Shown: piece by piece, positions 27,231-36,501 of the stretch
Layout: each line of letters begins with the position of its first letter
Numbering within the stretch: the stretch's first letter is position 1
NCBI RefSeq assembly: GCF_900110755.1
Contig: NZ_FOFF01000004.1
Location: forward strand, 124,001 to 188,000
Reading direction: 5' to 3'
Length of the DNA: 64,000 nt
Source: Streptomyces sp. yr375
GTDB lineage: Bacteria; Actinomycetota; Actinomycetes; Streptomycetales; Streptomycetaceae
Notes under the pieces: generated by a model
What the model was told of the DNA's origin: nothing
Databases searched by the model: none
What the model saw: the letters and a program-made list of their open reading frames with translations, nothing else
Program-made: the position numbers and the translations under genes

Positions 27231-28622
27231 CTACGGCTCGGCGCGCGCCGAGCCCTTCAGCGCCGTCAGGTCGACCGTCTCGGCCATCTTCCGGTAGCCG
27301 CGGTCGCTGGGGTGCAGGTGGTCGCCCGAGTCGTACTCGGCGCGCAGGCCGCGTGGGTCGTACGGGTCGCGCAGGGCCTTGTCGAAGTCGACGACGGCGT
27401 CGTACACCCCGTCCGCCCGGATCGCCGCGTTGACGCGCTGCCGTACGGCCTCGCGGGCGTCGGTGTAGCCGCGGTGGCCCCGGAACGGGGTGAGGGTCGC
27501 GCCGATGACCTTGACGCCGTGGGCGTGGGCGCGGTCGGTGAGGTCGCGCAGGCCGTCCACCACCGCCTGCGGGTCGGCGGGCCGTCGGCCGCGCAGGATG
27601 TCGTTGATGCCGAGGTCGATGACGACGGCCCGCACGTTCGGCCGGTCGAGGACGTCCCGTTCGAAGCGGTCGAGGCCGGCGGGGCCGCGCAGCGGGTCGT
27701 CGACGAGCAGCCGGTTGCCGCTGATGCCCGCGTTGACGACGCCGTAGCGGGGCGGGTGGCTGACGGCCGGGGCCGTCGACCGCAGCCGGCCGGCGAGGAC
27801 GTCGGGCCAGCGGCGGTTGGCGCCCGGGGTGGAGGTGACGCCGTCGGTGATGGAGTCGCCGAGGGCGACGACGGTGCCGTCGGCCGCGCCGCCCAGCACG
27901 TCCAGCGCGGTCAGGTAGCGCCAGTACGGGCTGGTCCCGGTGAACGCGGCGCCGGTGACGTCCGCGGTGGCCTCGCCGTCGGCGACGTAGCTGGTCTGCC
28001 GGGCGCGCGGGTGGAAGGTGACGGGGCCCGCGGAGGTGGGGGAGTAGGTGCTGACCAGGACGTCGGCGTCGGGCGGGACGGGGACGGCGGTCGCGTCGCT
28101 GACGGCCTGCCCGCCGGCCGGGACGACGACGGTCGTGGCCCCGCCGAAGGTCAGCCGGCGCAGGGTGGCGGGGTCGACGGCCGCGCTGTGGCCCGTGGTG
28201 TTGCCGGTGGCGGCGATGGCGAGGGTGGCGTGGGTGAGGGTGAGGGGGCGGGTGCCGTAGAGGTTGGAGAGGGTGACGCGGGCGCTGGTGCCGCCGACAC
28301 TGGTGTGCACGACGTTGCGGACGGTGCGGCCCGCCATGCCGTCGGTCCCGGTGCCGGGTTCCGCGCCGGCCGGGGCGGCGGCCCAGGTGCCGACCCAGAC
28401 GCCGGTCGAGACGCCGGTCGAGACGGGGGTGGCGGGGACCGTGGCGGGGGTGGCGTCGCCGGTTCCGGCGTATATGGCGGCGGACAGGGCGACGACCAGG
28501 GCGGTGATCATGGAAAGCACCCCATAACCGCGCTGTCGGCTACGGATATGGCTAGGGGTACGGGTACTCGCATTTGTACTTGTACTTGTACTTGCACTTG
28601 CACTGGTCGCGGCCCTGGTCAT
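27231..28622 (-). CDS. Secreted SGNH/GDSL hydrolase
   Basis: This 463-aa lipase/esterase-type enzyme carries the SGNH blocks: block I VVALGDSITDG (nucleophile Ser), Gly in NAGISGNRLL, Asn in DLGINDIL and the Asp/His pair in SGDHLHPSDRGY. A long beta-rich region of about 200 residues precedes the catalytic part, as in actinobacterial relatives. A hydrophobic span MITALVVALSAAIYAG follows a Ser/Thr repeat made by hexanucleotide repeats (28571-28606). The true start may be the ATG at 28511 or nearby GTG, which would give a standard signal peptide. Ends 3 bases from the stop of the convergent DUF1707 gene. Confidence 0.88.
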   Translation of the reverse strand: MTRAATSASASTSTSTNASTRTPSHIRSRQRGYGVLSMITALVVALSAAIYAGTGDATPATVPATPVSTGVSTGVWVGTWAAAPAGAEPGTGTDGMAGRTVRNVVHTSVGGTSARVTLSNLYGTRPLTLTHATLAIAATGNTTGHSAAVDPATLRRLTFGGATTVVVPAGGQAVSDATAVPVPPDADVLVSTYSPTSAGPVTFHPRARQTSYVADGEATADVTGAAFTGTSPYWRYLTALDVLGGAADGTVVALGDSITDGVTSTPGANRRWPDVLAGRLRSTAPAVSHPPRYGVVNAGISGNRLLVDDPLRGPAGLDRFERDVLDRPNVRAVVIDLGINDILRGRRPADPQAVVDGLRDLTDRAHAHGVKVIGATLTPFRGHRGYTDAREAVRQRVNAAIRADGVYDAVVDFDKALRDPYDPRGLRAEYDSGDHLHPSDRGYRKMAETVDLTALKGSARAEP

Positions 28623-28805
28623 GCGGGTGGGTCTCTTCTCGGGCGAAGGGGAGCTGGGGGCTCCGGAACGGTGCGGGAATTCACCCTGAAGATCGGTTTA
28701 TCTCTCGTCGGTCTCCCGTCTTGGAGACGCCGGGAACTCTTGTTCTGTTCCAGGAGTCGGTCATGCAGGGACAATGTGCGCGGGATCACCGAACGGGTGG
28801 AGCAG

Positions 28806-30119
28806 ATGGAACGTACCGAAGCGACGGCGCCGGAGGGGACGGCGTCCTATCGCGCCATGAACTCCTTCACCCCGGCGGACGAGGAGCGGCAGCGCGGGGT
28901 GCGCCGGATGAAGATCACCGCGGTCGGGCTGCTGCTGTTCGTGGCCGTGGTGTACGTGCTGGCCGAGTGGGCGGCCCATGAGGGCGCGGGCCCTTGGGCG
29001 GGCTATGTGGCGGCGGCTGCGGAGGCGGGCATGGTCGGCGCGCTCGCCGACTGGTTCGCGGTCACGGCCCTCTTCCGCCACCCGCTGGGCCTGCCCATCC
29101 CGCACACCGCGATCATCCCGAACAAGAAGGACCAACTGGGCGTCTCGCTGGGCGAGTTCGTCGGCGAGAACTTCCTCTCCGAGGACGTCGTACGGCAGCG
29201 GCTGCGCTCGGTGGGCATCGGCACCCGGCTGGGCGTCTGGCTCGCTGAGCCGGAGCACGCCGACCGGGTGACGGCGGAGCTGGCGACGGCGCTGCGGGGC
29301 GCGCTGACCGTGCTGCGCGACTCGGACGTGCAGGCGGTGGTGGGGGAGGCGATCACGCGCCGGGCGGACGCGCAGGAGATCGCGCCGGGCATCGGGAAGA
29401 TGCTGGAGAAGGTCGTGGCGGACGGCGGCCACCGGCGGGCCGTGGACCTGGTGGTGACCCGGGCGTACGACTGGCTGGTGCTGCACGCGGACTCGGTGAT
29501 GGACGCGGTGGAGGGCGGCGCGCCCGGCTGGACCCCGCGGTTCGTCGACAAGCGGATCGGCGAGCGGGTCTACAAGGAGCTGCTGCGGTTCTGCGCGGAG
29601 ATGCGGGACATGCCGTCCCACCCGGCGCGCGGGGCCCTGGACCGCTTCCTCGGCGACTTCGCCTCCGACCTGCAGTCCGACACCGACACCCGGGCGCGGG
29701 TGGAGCGGCTCAAGGGGGAGGTGCTGGGCCGGGGCGAGGTCCAGGACCTGATCGCGTCGGCGTGGACGGCCGTCCGCTCCATGATCGTCGCGGCGGCGGA
29801 GGACGAGCGCAGCGAGCTGCGGCTGCGCGTGCGGGCCTCGCTGCTGTCGCTGGGGGCCCGGATGGCGACCGAGCGCAAGGTCCAGGAGAAGGTCGACAGC
29901 TGGGTCGAGGGCGCGGCGGTGCACGTCGTGACGACGTATCGGCGCGAGATCACCTCCCTGATCACCGACACGGTCGCGGGCTGGGACGCGGAGCACACCA
30001 CCCGCAAGATCGAGGCCCACATCGGCCGTGACCTGCAGTTCATCCGGATCAACGGCACGGTGGTGGGGTCGCTGGCCGGGTTGCTGATCTATACGGCGGC
30101 GCGGGCGCTGGGGGCGTGA
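28806..30119 (+). CDS. DUF445 membrane protein
   Basis: This 437-aa protein of the DUF445 family (YheB/YjiN-like) has one membrane span near residues 36-55 (AVGLLLFVAVVYVLAEWAA), the conserved GMVGALADWFAVTALFRHPLG next to IPHTAIIP, long helical segments, and a final hydrophobic VVGSLAGLLIYTAARALG. Function unknown. The ATG at 28806 is preceded by GGTGGAG. It is divergent from the SGNH hydrolase gene. Confidence 0.88.
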   Translation: MERTEATAPEGTASYRAMNSFTPADEERQRGVRRMKITAVGLLLFVAVVYVLAEWAAHEGAGPWAGYVAAAAEAGMVGALADWFAVTALFRHPLGLPIPHTAIIPNKKDQLGVSLGEFVGENFLSEDVVRQRLRSVGIGTRLGVWLAEPEHADRVTAELATALRGALTVLRDSDVQAVVGEAITRRADAQEIAPGIGKMLEKVVADGGHRRAVDLVVTRAYDWLVLHADSVMDAVEGGAPGWTPRFVDKRIGERVYKELLRFCAEMRDMPSHPARGALDRFLGDFASDLQSDTDTRARVERLKGEVLGRGEVQDLIASAWTAVRSMIVAAAEDERSELRLRVRASLLSLGARMATERKVQEKVDSWVEGAAVHVVTTYRREITSLITDTVAGWDAEHTTRKIEAHIGRDLQFIRINGTVVGSLAGLLIYTAARALGA

Positions 30120-30150
30120 GCGGCGCGGTGTTTCTTTTTGCCGATGCTGA

Positions 30151-30182
30151 CGCCGACCTCACCGGGGTGGGCGAGGTCGGCG
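30151..30182. terminator. Hairpin between convergent DUF445 and lyase genes
   Basis: A perfect 10-bp stem (CGCCGACCTC and its complement) has a 12-base loop, lying 31 bases after the DUF445 stop and 63 bases past the lyase gene stop. No T-tract is present on the exit side. Confidence 0.55.
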
Positions 30183-30245
30183 ACATGCGGGTCTTGGGCA
30201 GTCCGCTGCGTACTCCGTTGCTTACTTCGCTGTCTACTCCGCTGT

Positions 30246-31850
30246 TTACTCTGCTGCGGCCCGGGTCCGTCCCCGGCGGCGGAGCAGGAGCAGGCCGCCG
30301 GCCAGGGCGGTGAGGCCGGTGGTGGCGGTCCAGGCGACGAGGTCGGTGGAGCCGGTGGAGGCGAGGTCGCCGTGCTTCCCGGCGGGGGAGGCGGCGTTGG
30401 CCGGGGTGGTCGGGGACGGCGAGGCTGACGAGGCCGTAGAGCTCGACGGGTCGGAGGGCGCCGCCGATGCGGCCGAGCCGCCGGAGTTGGTGGAGCCGCT
30501 CGAACCGCTCGAACCGCTCGAACCGCTCGAACCGTTGGAACCGCCGGAGGTCGTCTTCGCGGCGTCCCGGGTGAACGCCAGGGTGCCGAAGCCGAGTTGG
30601 TCGAAGCCGCCGCTGTTGGGGCCGTAGTCCCCGCCGCCGCCCTCGGGAGCGGCCTTGGCAGCGATGCGGGTGAGGTAGGGGGCGGACAGTCCCCGGCGCT
30701 TGGTGTAGTGGTTGGCGATCATCGCCCAGATCGGGCGGGTCATCGTCGGGTCGACACCGGCGGCGGCGACGGCGGTCTCCTTGCCCGACCAGCCCCCGAT
30801 CGCACCCTTCCTGCGGGTGTTGGCGGTGTAGGTCACGTCGCCGCCGAGGCTCCACTTGGCCACGTACTGGGCGCCCTTGAGGAAACGGTTGTCGTCGTAG
30901 CCGTAGAGGTCGATGCCCTGGTTCCAGGCCATCTCGCAGAAGGTGCCCATGAGGCCGACGCCGAGGAGCGCGTGCCCTTGGTCGCGGCCGGCCTCGAGCC
31001 ACTCGGCGAGACCGTTGTCGTTGCCGTTGCCTTCGCCGTCGTGCACGACGGGGATGGCGTTCTTGATCGCGCCGAGTCCGGCGCCGTTCTTGAAGTACTC
31101 GACGGCGCGCTCGACTTGGGCGCGGTCGTCGCAGAAGATGCCGATGGCGAGGACGCAGGCCATGGCCGTGAGGTCCCAGTTGGGCCAGTAGTTGGTGACG
31201 ACGGCGTTGTTGTGGTTCGTGAGGAAGCTTTCGCTGATCGGGGTGAAGACGGTGGTCAGCATCTTCTGGAACCGTTCGAGCTCGAACCCGGCGTGGTCGC
31301 GGACGAGTTCGGCGGCGTTGGCGAACTGGTAGCCGTACAGCCCCGCCGCGAGGAACCGGTCGGCGGAGCCCTGCACCGAAGTCAGCGTCGCGGACCAGGC
31401 GTTGAGGATCGCGACGGCCGTGTCGGCGTACGCGCTCTCGCCGCTGACGTGGAAGCGGAGGCCGTTCTGGTAGGCGGCGTGGATGTCGTTGTAGAGGGTG
31501 CGGTAGTTCTGGGGCGCGCCCGAGCCCCGGTACACGATCGCCTGCGGGTTGGCGATCCAGCCGCTCTGGGCGTGCCGGTTGGCGGTGAGTTTGGCGTACC
31601 CGGCCGTGTAGGGCGCGGCGCCGGCCTTCACCTTGGCGGCCATGCGGGCCAGGTCGGCGCCGGTGTGCAGGAGACCGGGGTGCGCGTAGCCGGCGGCGGC
31701 GGTCGCGGGCGGGGCCGCGGCGACACCGATGGCGGTCGCCCCGGCGGCCACCCCCGCGGCCTTCAGCATGCTGCGGCGGCTGAGGCCGGTCTGAAGGGGG
31801 CGGGGCAGGGATCGGGGGCGGGACGGAGTCAGGGGCGCAGTCAGGTCCAT
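30246..31850 (-). CDS. Secreted alginate-lyase-family protein with LAXTG sorting signal
   Basis: This 534-aa protein has a twin-arginine-type signal (SRRSMLKAAG, then a hydrophobic stretch ending ATAAA at about residue 52). The catalytic-type domain of the alginate lyase (alpha/alpha barrel) family follows at about 60-430, with NHNNAVVTNYWPNWDL and ARDQGHALLGVGLM-like segments. A Ser/Gly linker of about 70 residues leads to LASTG (about 496-500), a membrane span and RRRGR. That ending is the class E sortase signal of Streptomyces, so the enzyme should be attached to peptidoglycan. The polymer it cuts is not certain to be alginate. Confidence 0.88.
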   Translation of the reverse strand: MDLTAPLTPSRPRSLPRPLQTGLSRRSMLKAAGVAAGATAIGVAAAPPATAAAGYAHPGLLHTGADLARMAAKVKAGAAPYTAGYAKLTANRHAQSGWIANPQAIVYRGSGAPQNYRTLYNDIHAAYQNGLRFHVSGESAYADTAVAILNAWSATLTSVQGSADRFLAAGLYGYQFANAAELVRDHAGFELERFQKMLTTVFTPISESFLTNHNNAVVTNYWPNWDLTAMACVLAIGIFCDDRAQVERAVEYFKNGAGLGAIKNAIPVVHDGEGNGNDNGLAEWLEAGRDQGHALLGVGLMGTFCEMAWNQGIDLYGYDDNRFLKGAQYVAKWSLGGDVTYTANTRRKGAIGGWSGKETAVAAAGVDPTMTRPIWAMIANHYTKRRGLSAPYLTRIAAKAAPEGGGGDYGPNSGGFDQLGFGTLAFTRDAAKTTSGGSNGSSGSSGSSGSSGSTNSGGSAASAAPSDPSSSTASSASPSPTTPANAASPAGKHGDLASTGSTDLVAWTATTGLTALAGGLLLLRRRGRTRAAAE

Positions 31851-31881
31851 GCCCGGGAGACGGACGCGGGGCGGGACCGAT

Positions 31882-31916
31882 AACGAAAAAACCCGGGCCG
31901 GCTACGCCCCGGTCGT
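31882..31916 (-). terminator. Possible terminator of the DUF2269-like gene
   Basis: On the minus strand an imperfect GC hairpin overlapping the stop codon (CCGGG ... CCCGG) is followed directly by six T residues. This fits a simple intrinsic terminator, but the stem is short. Confidence 0.4.
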
Positions 31917-32351
31917 CGACCCCGGCCGCACGATCATCAGGACCGTCACGGTCGCCCACAGCAGGTTGAACACCCCGGTGAACATGGCGAGTCGGACCGT
32001 GGTCTCCCGAGTGCCCTGCCCCTCGACGAGCACTTCCTGCCGGGGCAGGACGAGGACCAGCAGCACCCCTGCGGCCACAACGGTCAGCACGATCGACACG
32101 ATGAGCCACGGGTCGCCCATCACCCCCATCGCGCCCGCCGTGGCGAACCCGAAGACGGGCACGGCGATGCCGACGGCCGCGTACACCTGACAGATGCGAT
32201 GCAGCAGCCGCAGGGTCTCGCCGGCCCGCACGTCGTCGGGCGCGCCCAGAGCCCGACGCGCGGCAGGCGGAAACATACTGGCGGCAACGGTGACGGGCCC
32301 CACCGCGACGATCGCGGCAAGAACATGCACGGCGAGAAGAAACTTGATCAC
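31902..32351 (-). CDS. Four-span membrane protein (DUF2269-like)
   Basis: This 149-aa protein has four hydrophobic segments, beginning FLLAVHVLAAIVAVGPVTVA and with a conserved histidine in the first span and LLHRICQVYAAVGI in the second. This is the pattern of small DUF2269-type integral membrane proteins. No catalytic motif is seen. It is divergent from the GlxA regulator with 244 bases between. Confidence 0.7.
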   Translation of the reverse strand: MIKFLLAVHVLAAIVAVGPVTVAASMFPPAARRALGAPDDVRAGETLRLLHRICQVYAAVGIAVPVFGFATAGAMGVMGDPWLIVSIVLTVVAAGVLLVLVLPRQEVLVEGQGTRETTVRLAMFTGVFNLLWATVTVLMIVRPGSTTGA

Positions 32352-32595
32352 CCCCCGACGCTAGGCGGCCCGGGGACCACACAGAAGTGGCGGAAATGCC
32401 ATGGGGCGACGGGTTCTGGCCAGTGGGTGGGTGGGTGGGTGCGTGCGTGTGAGGGGGCGTGTGTGTGGGCGGGAGGCGGTATCCGGGGGTGGCGGGAATC
32501 CGGGCTCGTGGGCATCCGGAGCCGATGGGCACCCAAGGCCTGCTTGCTTGCCACCCAGGTCCGGCAGGAACCCGTCGTATGCCTACGCTCTCGCC
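32352..32595. other. Intergenic region with G-rich simple repeats
   Basis: This region between divergent genes contains GTGGGTGGGTGGG at about 32424-32436 and further GTGT/GGGG runs to 32475. It is strongly strand-biased in G. I see no clear operator. It must hold the promoters of both flanking genes. Confidence 0.5.
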
Positions 32596-33588
32596 ATGCA
32601 TACCGTCGCCGTACTGGTCCTGGACGGGGTCGTCCCGTTTGATCTGGCTGCCCCGATCGATGCCTTCGGGTGGGCGCGGTTGCCCGATGGGCGGGCGGCG
32701 TACCGGGTGCGGGTCTGTTCGCCGGTCGCCTCCGGGGAGGTCAGCGCGGGGGCGTTCACCGTGCGGGCGCCGTACGGGCTGGAGGCGCTGGCCGAGGCGG
32801 ACACGATCATCCTGCCCGGGGTGGCGAGCCCGCCCGAGACGCTGCCGGACGGCGTCGCGCAGGCGCTGCGGGACGCGGCGGCGAACGGCACCCGGATCGC
32901 GTCGGTCTGCGTCGGGGCGTTCGTCTTCGCGGCGACGGGCCTGCTGGACGGGCTGCGCGCGACGACGCACTGGGTCGCCGCGCGGGACCTGGCCGAGCGC
33001 TACCCGAAGGTGACCGTCGACCCGAACGTCCTCTACGTCGACAACGGCCAGTTCCTCACCTCGGCGGGCGCGGCGGCGGCGCTGGACATGTGCCTGCACA
33101 TGATCCGCCACGACTACGGCTCGGCGATCGCCGCCCAGGCGGCCCGGCTGTCGGTCATGCCGCTCGAACGGGAGGGCGGCCAGGCCCAGTTCATCGTCCG
33201 GGACCTCTCACCGGCGCCCGCCGGCGCGACTCTCGAACCCCTGCTGACCTGGCTGGAGGACAACTGCGGCAGCGATCTGACACTGGACCGGATCGCCGAA
33301 CGGGCCGGCCTCAGCACCCGCACCCTCAACCGCCGCTTCCGCGAACAGACCGGCACGACGCCGCTGCGCTGGCTGCACCGCGCGCGGGTGCGGCGCGCGC
33401 AGTACCTGCTGGAGTCGACGGCGCACCCGGTGGAACGGATCGCCGCCCAGGCGGGTTTCGGCTCCCCGACGGCGTTCCGGGAACGGTTCCGGAGCGTGGT
33501 GGGGACGAGCCCGCAGGGGTATCGGCGGGCGTTCCGGTCGAGGGTCGAGGACGGACGGGGTTCGGCCGCAGGGGTGACGCGAGCATGA
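32596..33588 (+). CDS. GlxA-family AraC-type transcriptional regulator
   Basis: This 330-aa protein has an N-terminal DJ-1/PfpI-like domain (AVLVLDGVVPFDLAAPIDAF, with ASVCVGAFVFAATGLL at the nucleophile-elbow position) and a C-terminal AraC helix-turn-helix pair (LTLDRIAERAGLSTRTLNRR and ERIAAQAGFGSPTAFRERFR). Such regulators respond to unknown small ligands. The ATG at 32596 begins MHTVAVLVLDG, which fits the family start. No obvious target operon is adjacent. Confidence 0.92.
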   Translation: MHTVAVLVLDGVVPFDLAAPIDAFGWARLPDGRAAYRVRVCSPVASGEVSAGAFTVRAPYGLEALAEADTIILPGVASPPETLPDGVAQALRDAAANGTRIASVCVGAFVFAATGLLDGLRATTHWVAARDLAERYPKVTVDPNVLYVDNGQFLTSAGAAAALDMCLHMIRHDYGSAIAAQAARLSVMPLEREGGQAQFIVRDLSPAPAGATLEPLLTWLEDNCGSDLTLDRIAERAGLSTRTLNRRFREQTGTTPLRWLHRARVRRAQYLLESTAHPVERIAAQAGFGSPTAFRERFRSVVGTSPQGYRRAFRSRVEDGRGSAAGVTRA

Positions 33589-33742
33589 TCGCCGATGGTG
33601 AAGATCGGATAAGGTGACCCGCCGTGCCGTAGACAGTGGCGCGCACAGCGGCAGGCTCCGCAGCACGCACCGTGGCACGCGCAAACGCTTGGACGCGCAA
33701 ACGCGTGAACCGTGACACGTACGTACTCGGGGAGATCTGCAC

Positions 33743-34543
33743 GTGAACACCGGCCACCCGGGCCGCACCGGCGCGCTCCGCGCCCTGCCCAACCCGTTCG
33801 CCGTCGCCTCGGCGCTGGCCGCACCCTCCCGCGCCGACCGGGTGGACGACCCCACGGTCCGCGTCCTGCAGTGGGCCCGGACGGCGGTCGGGGCCGCCGC
33901 GACGGCCTGGCTGCTGATGGCGTACCCGCTGCGCAAGGGCGGCGAGAAGTTCGTCATGGACAAGCTGGAGGACCTGCTGACCGGCTGCGGGATCACCTTC
34001 GGCACGGCGCTCGTCGCCGTGACGGCGTTCATCTCCGCGGCCCGCTCACCGCTCGGCCGCGTCTACGCGCGCCGTCTGCTGGGCCCGCTGCTGACGGTGT
34101 TCGCGATCGTGCTCGGCGCCGGGGTGTGCTGGTTCCTGGTCCTGCTGCTGAAGGGCGAGATCATCACGCTGTCCGACTTCGGCGACACCGGCATCTTCTT
34201 CGGCATCCTGCTGATCGTGGCGTTCGTCCTCGGCACCCTCGCCTGCGCCGCCGCGCTGCTCCTCGCGATCCCCGTCACCGTGGCGGCCCTGGTCTACGCC
34301 TTCAACTCCTGCTTCCGCCTCGGCGACGTGCACGACCTGCTGCCGGCCTTCATCTCCCCGCTCCTGGTCTGGTCCCTCTTCGGCCTGGGCCTGCTCGACG
34401 ACCCGGAGGTGGCCGCCCCACCCCTGGTCCTCTACGGCTTCCTACTGGGCGGCCCCCTGTCGGTGACCCTGCTCTCGACATGGGAAATACGACGCCTGCA
34501 CCACAGACACGGAGTGACACTGCGCTCGGCACTGGGCCGATAG
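33743..34543 (+). CDS. Hypothetical polytopic membrane protein
   Basis: This 266-aa protein has five or six hydrophobic spans (for example ARTAVGAAATAWLLMAYPL, TVFAIVLGAGVCWFLVLLL and IFFGILLIVAFVLGTLACAA). It has no family motif I recognise. The GTG at 33743 follows GGGGAGATCTGCAC. It is followed by a long non-coding repeat field rather than another gene. Confidence 0.72.
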   Translation: MNTGHPGRTGALRALPNPFAVASALAAPSRADRVDDPTVRVLQWARTAVGAAATAWLLMAYPLRKGGEKFVMDKLEDLLTGCGITFGTALVAVTAFISAARSPLGRVYARRLLGPLLTVFAIVLGAGVCWFLVLLLKGEIITLSDFGDTGIFFGILLIVAFVLGTLACAAALLLAIPVTVAALVYAFNSCFRLGDVHDLLPAFISPLLVWSLFGLGLLDDPEVAAPPLVLYGFLLGGPLSVTLLSTWEIRRLHHRHGVTLRSALGR

Positions 34544-34551
34544 CCATGGGC

Positions 34552-34587
34552 AGCACCAGCACCAGCACCAGCACCAGCACCAGCACC
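34552..34587. repeat. Six tandem copies of AGCACC
   Basis: Six perfect head-to-tail hexamers lie just after the stop of the membrane protein gene, then fade into AGGACC/AGAGCC variants to about 34630. This is a slippage-type microsatellite. It is not translated in any supported gene. Confidence 0.9.
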
Positions 34588-34624
34588 AGCGCCAGGACCA
34601 GAGCCAGGACCAGAGCCAGAGCCA

Positions 34625-34870
34625 GAGCCGGGCCCGGGTCCGGCTCGAAGCCCGGGGTCCGGTTCCAGGCCCGGTCCGGCATTCAGGCCTGGGTCCGGAT
34701 CCGGGTCGGGCCCGGTCGGGTTCCATGCCGGGTCCGGGTTCCAGGCCCGGTCCAGATCCATGCCAGGTCCGGATTCAGGCCCGGAACCGGAACCCGGCCC
34801 TGGTTCAGATTCAGGCCCGGATCCGGTTCCAGCCCCGGTTCCGGATTCAAGTCCGGTCCTCCAGACCCAT
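34625..34870. repeat. Degenerate GGTCCGG/GGTTCCAGGCCC repeat field
   Basis: About 245 bases are built from imperfect units such as GGTCCGGATTCAGGCCCGG and GGTTCCAGGCCCGGTCC, in irregular order. They have no fixed spacer length, so it is not a CRISPR array. No gene is supported in it. It fills the gap between the membrane protein gene and the next minus-strand gene. Confidence 0.85.
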
Positions 34871-34883
34871 GCCCGGCCCGTTG

Positions 34884-35186
34884 TCAGGCCCGCCGGTCGG
34901 CGACCGCCCACGACGCGACCGCGACCGCCCCCGCCACGCCGAACACCGACGGCCAGGCGCCCACCTTCTTCGCCAGCGGATGCGACCCCGCGAAGGCGGC
35001 GACGTACGCCACGGTCAGCGCCCCCGCGGCCGCCCCGCCCGCCTGCCGCCGCCACTGCTGTGCGGCAGCGGCCCCCGCGACGGCGAGCACGACCCCGCCC
35101 AGCGGCCGCTGCTTCGTCCACCGGGCCACCCCGTACCCACCGACCAGCCCACCCGCCGCGATCACCGCACTGGGAACCGTCACCAT
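34884..35186 (-). CDS. Small membrane protein, 100 aa
   Basis: Three hydrophobic segments of Ala/Gly/Val (VIAAGGLVGGYGVARW, GGVVLAVAGAAAAQQW, VFGVAGAVAVASWAV) make this a small integral membrane protein. AGGAGGCAGGCGGAC directly precedes the ATG at 35186, giving a good ribosome-binding site. I do not recognise a family. Confidence 0.72.
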   Translation of the reverse strand: MVTVPSAVIAAGGLVGGYGVARWTKQRPLGGVVLAVAGAAAAQQWRRQAGGAAAGALTVAYVAAFAGSHPLAKKVGAWPSVFGVAGAVAVASWAVADRRA

Positions 35187-35370
35187 GTCCGCCTGCCTCC
35201 TGCCCTGATACGTCTACGCCCGTCTCCTGAGCCGCTACGAGGCTAACGCGCAGGAGAAAACCGACCGCAAGGCACCATGACGCACCCCCACCCCGCAGGA
35301 CGGACCCCGACGTGCCCACCCTCACCACCCCCAGTCCGTTGCCCCACTGCCCAGCTCACCCCGAACCCCC

Positions 35371-36501
35371 CTAACTCCGCCCCGCCCGACGCCGTTCACC
35401 GGGCTCCTGCCCCCGCTTGTCCACAACGGCCCGTTCCAGCACCGCAGTGGTGTGATAGACCGTCCCCGCCTTGGCCCGCTCGGTGTCCCGGCTGAAGACG
35501 ACGCGTTCGCCGAGGTACTCGAGGGTGGTGCGGTCGAAGATCCACTCCCGGCGGGTCCCCTCCGCCGTGTCCTCGTGGGCGATGCCGATCCCGTGCCGTC
35601 CCGCCGCGTCGACGGCGTCCGGCACCTCGGTCACCCCGGGGATCCGGGCCGTGGCCTGGTAGAACGCGGCGGCGATGGCGGACGGCATGATCTGCTCGCC
35701 GATGAGATCGCCGATCCGGATGAAGACCTCCTGGTCCTTGTCCTCCCCCTGCTCGACATGCGTATCGGCGTAGAGCAGCTTCAGCAGGGCGGCGGGATCG
35801 GTGGGCAGCGCGGCGAGCCAGGCGTAGGTGGGCCGGTCGTACCCGGCCGGATTCCCGGCGCCCGTCGGATCCTCGCCGTCCGGCACGCCGACCTCGATCG
35901 GCCAGTCCTGCCCGAACTCGCGGATCAGCCCGACGTCGATCACGGGCCCCTGCCGCTGCGAGAACCACACCTGCCGCTCGTGCGGCTCGCCGAGCTTGAC
36001 GGGCCCGTCGAAGACGCCCTCGTTCCCGGCGACCTTGGTGCGCACGTACACGAACTGACCGTCGTCCACGGGCTTGACGTCCGTCCGCATGGCGACGGCG
36101 GCGATCCGCCCGAGCGTCGCGACGGCGCTACGACCGTCCCCGCCTCCCGCACTGCTCACACCGGACCGCCCCGTCCCCGTACGGCCGCCGTGCTCCCCGG
36201 ATCCCCCGATCCCGACGGTGAGCCCGGCGACGACCGCGGCCGCGACGGCGACGGCACCGGCGACGAGCGCGGGCCGCAAGAACCGACGGGTCTGCCGGAC
36301 CCGAAGGTCACGATCAAGGTCGCGATCACGATCACGGTCTCGGTCGATGAGCTGCATCAAAACATCCTGGTGATGGGAGTGACGCCCGGAAGGCAGCCCC
36401 CGCTCGACGGGAGGAACGGGCAACAGCCGCGCCAGCTCCCCGAGTTCGTCGAGTCCATCGGGGTCGTCGAGTCCAACGAGTTCCTCCGGAGTGGAGTTCA
36501 T
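35371..36501 (-). CDS. CU044_5270-family protein, membrane partner of the ECF sigma factor
   Basis: This 376-aa protein has a short cytoplasmic N-terminus with a Asp/Arg repeat (DRDRDRDRDLDRDL), one membrane span at about residues 78-98 (ALVAGAVAVAAAVVAGLTVG) and a large outer domain. PTDPAALLKLLYADT and YQATARIPGVTEVPDAVDAAGR mark the CU044_5270 family. These proteins are encoded directly after ECF-type sigma factors and probably act as anti-sigma or signal-sensing partners. It overlaps the sigma gene by ATGA. Confidence 0.88.
   Translation of the reverse strand: MNSTPEELVGLDDPDGLDELGELARLLPVPPVERGLPSGRHSHHQDVLMQLIDRDRDRDRDLDRDLRVRQTRRFLRPALVAGAVAVAAAVVAGLTVGIGGSGEHGGRTGTGRSGVSSAGGGDGRSAVATLGRIAAVAMRTDVKPVDDGQFVYVRTKVAGNEGVFDGPVKLGEPHERQVWFSQRQGPVIDVGLIREFGQDWPIEVGVPDGEDPTGAGNPAGYDRPTYAWLAALPTDPAALLKLLYADTHVEQGEDKDQEVFIRIGDLIGEQIMPSAIAAAFYQATARIPGVTEVPDAVDAAGRHGIGIAHEDTAEGTRREWIFDRTTLEYLGERVVFSRDTERAKAGTVYHTTAVLERAVVDKRGQEPGERRRAGRS

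Noticed and set aside
27312..28805. A long plus-strand open extension upstream of the DUF445 gene
   Set aside because: It is antisense to the SGNH hydrolase gene and low in complexity. The DUF445 protein has a good start at 28806.
32420..32480. G-quadruplex-forming regulatory element
   Set aside because: Three GGG runs are close together but the fourth run needs a long loop; the evidence is too weak for a specific claim.
34552..34870. Possible CRISPR-like array
   Set aside because: The repeats touch each other, vary in length and have no unique spacers; no cas genes are present.
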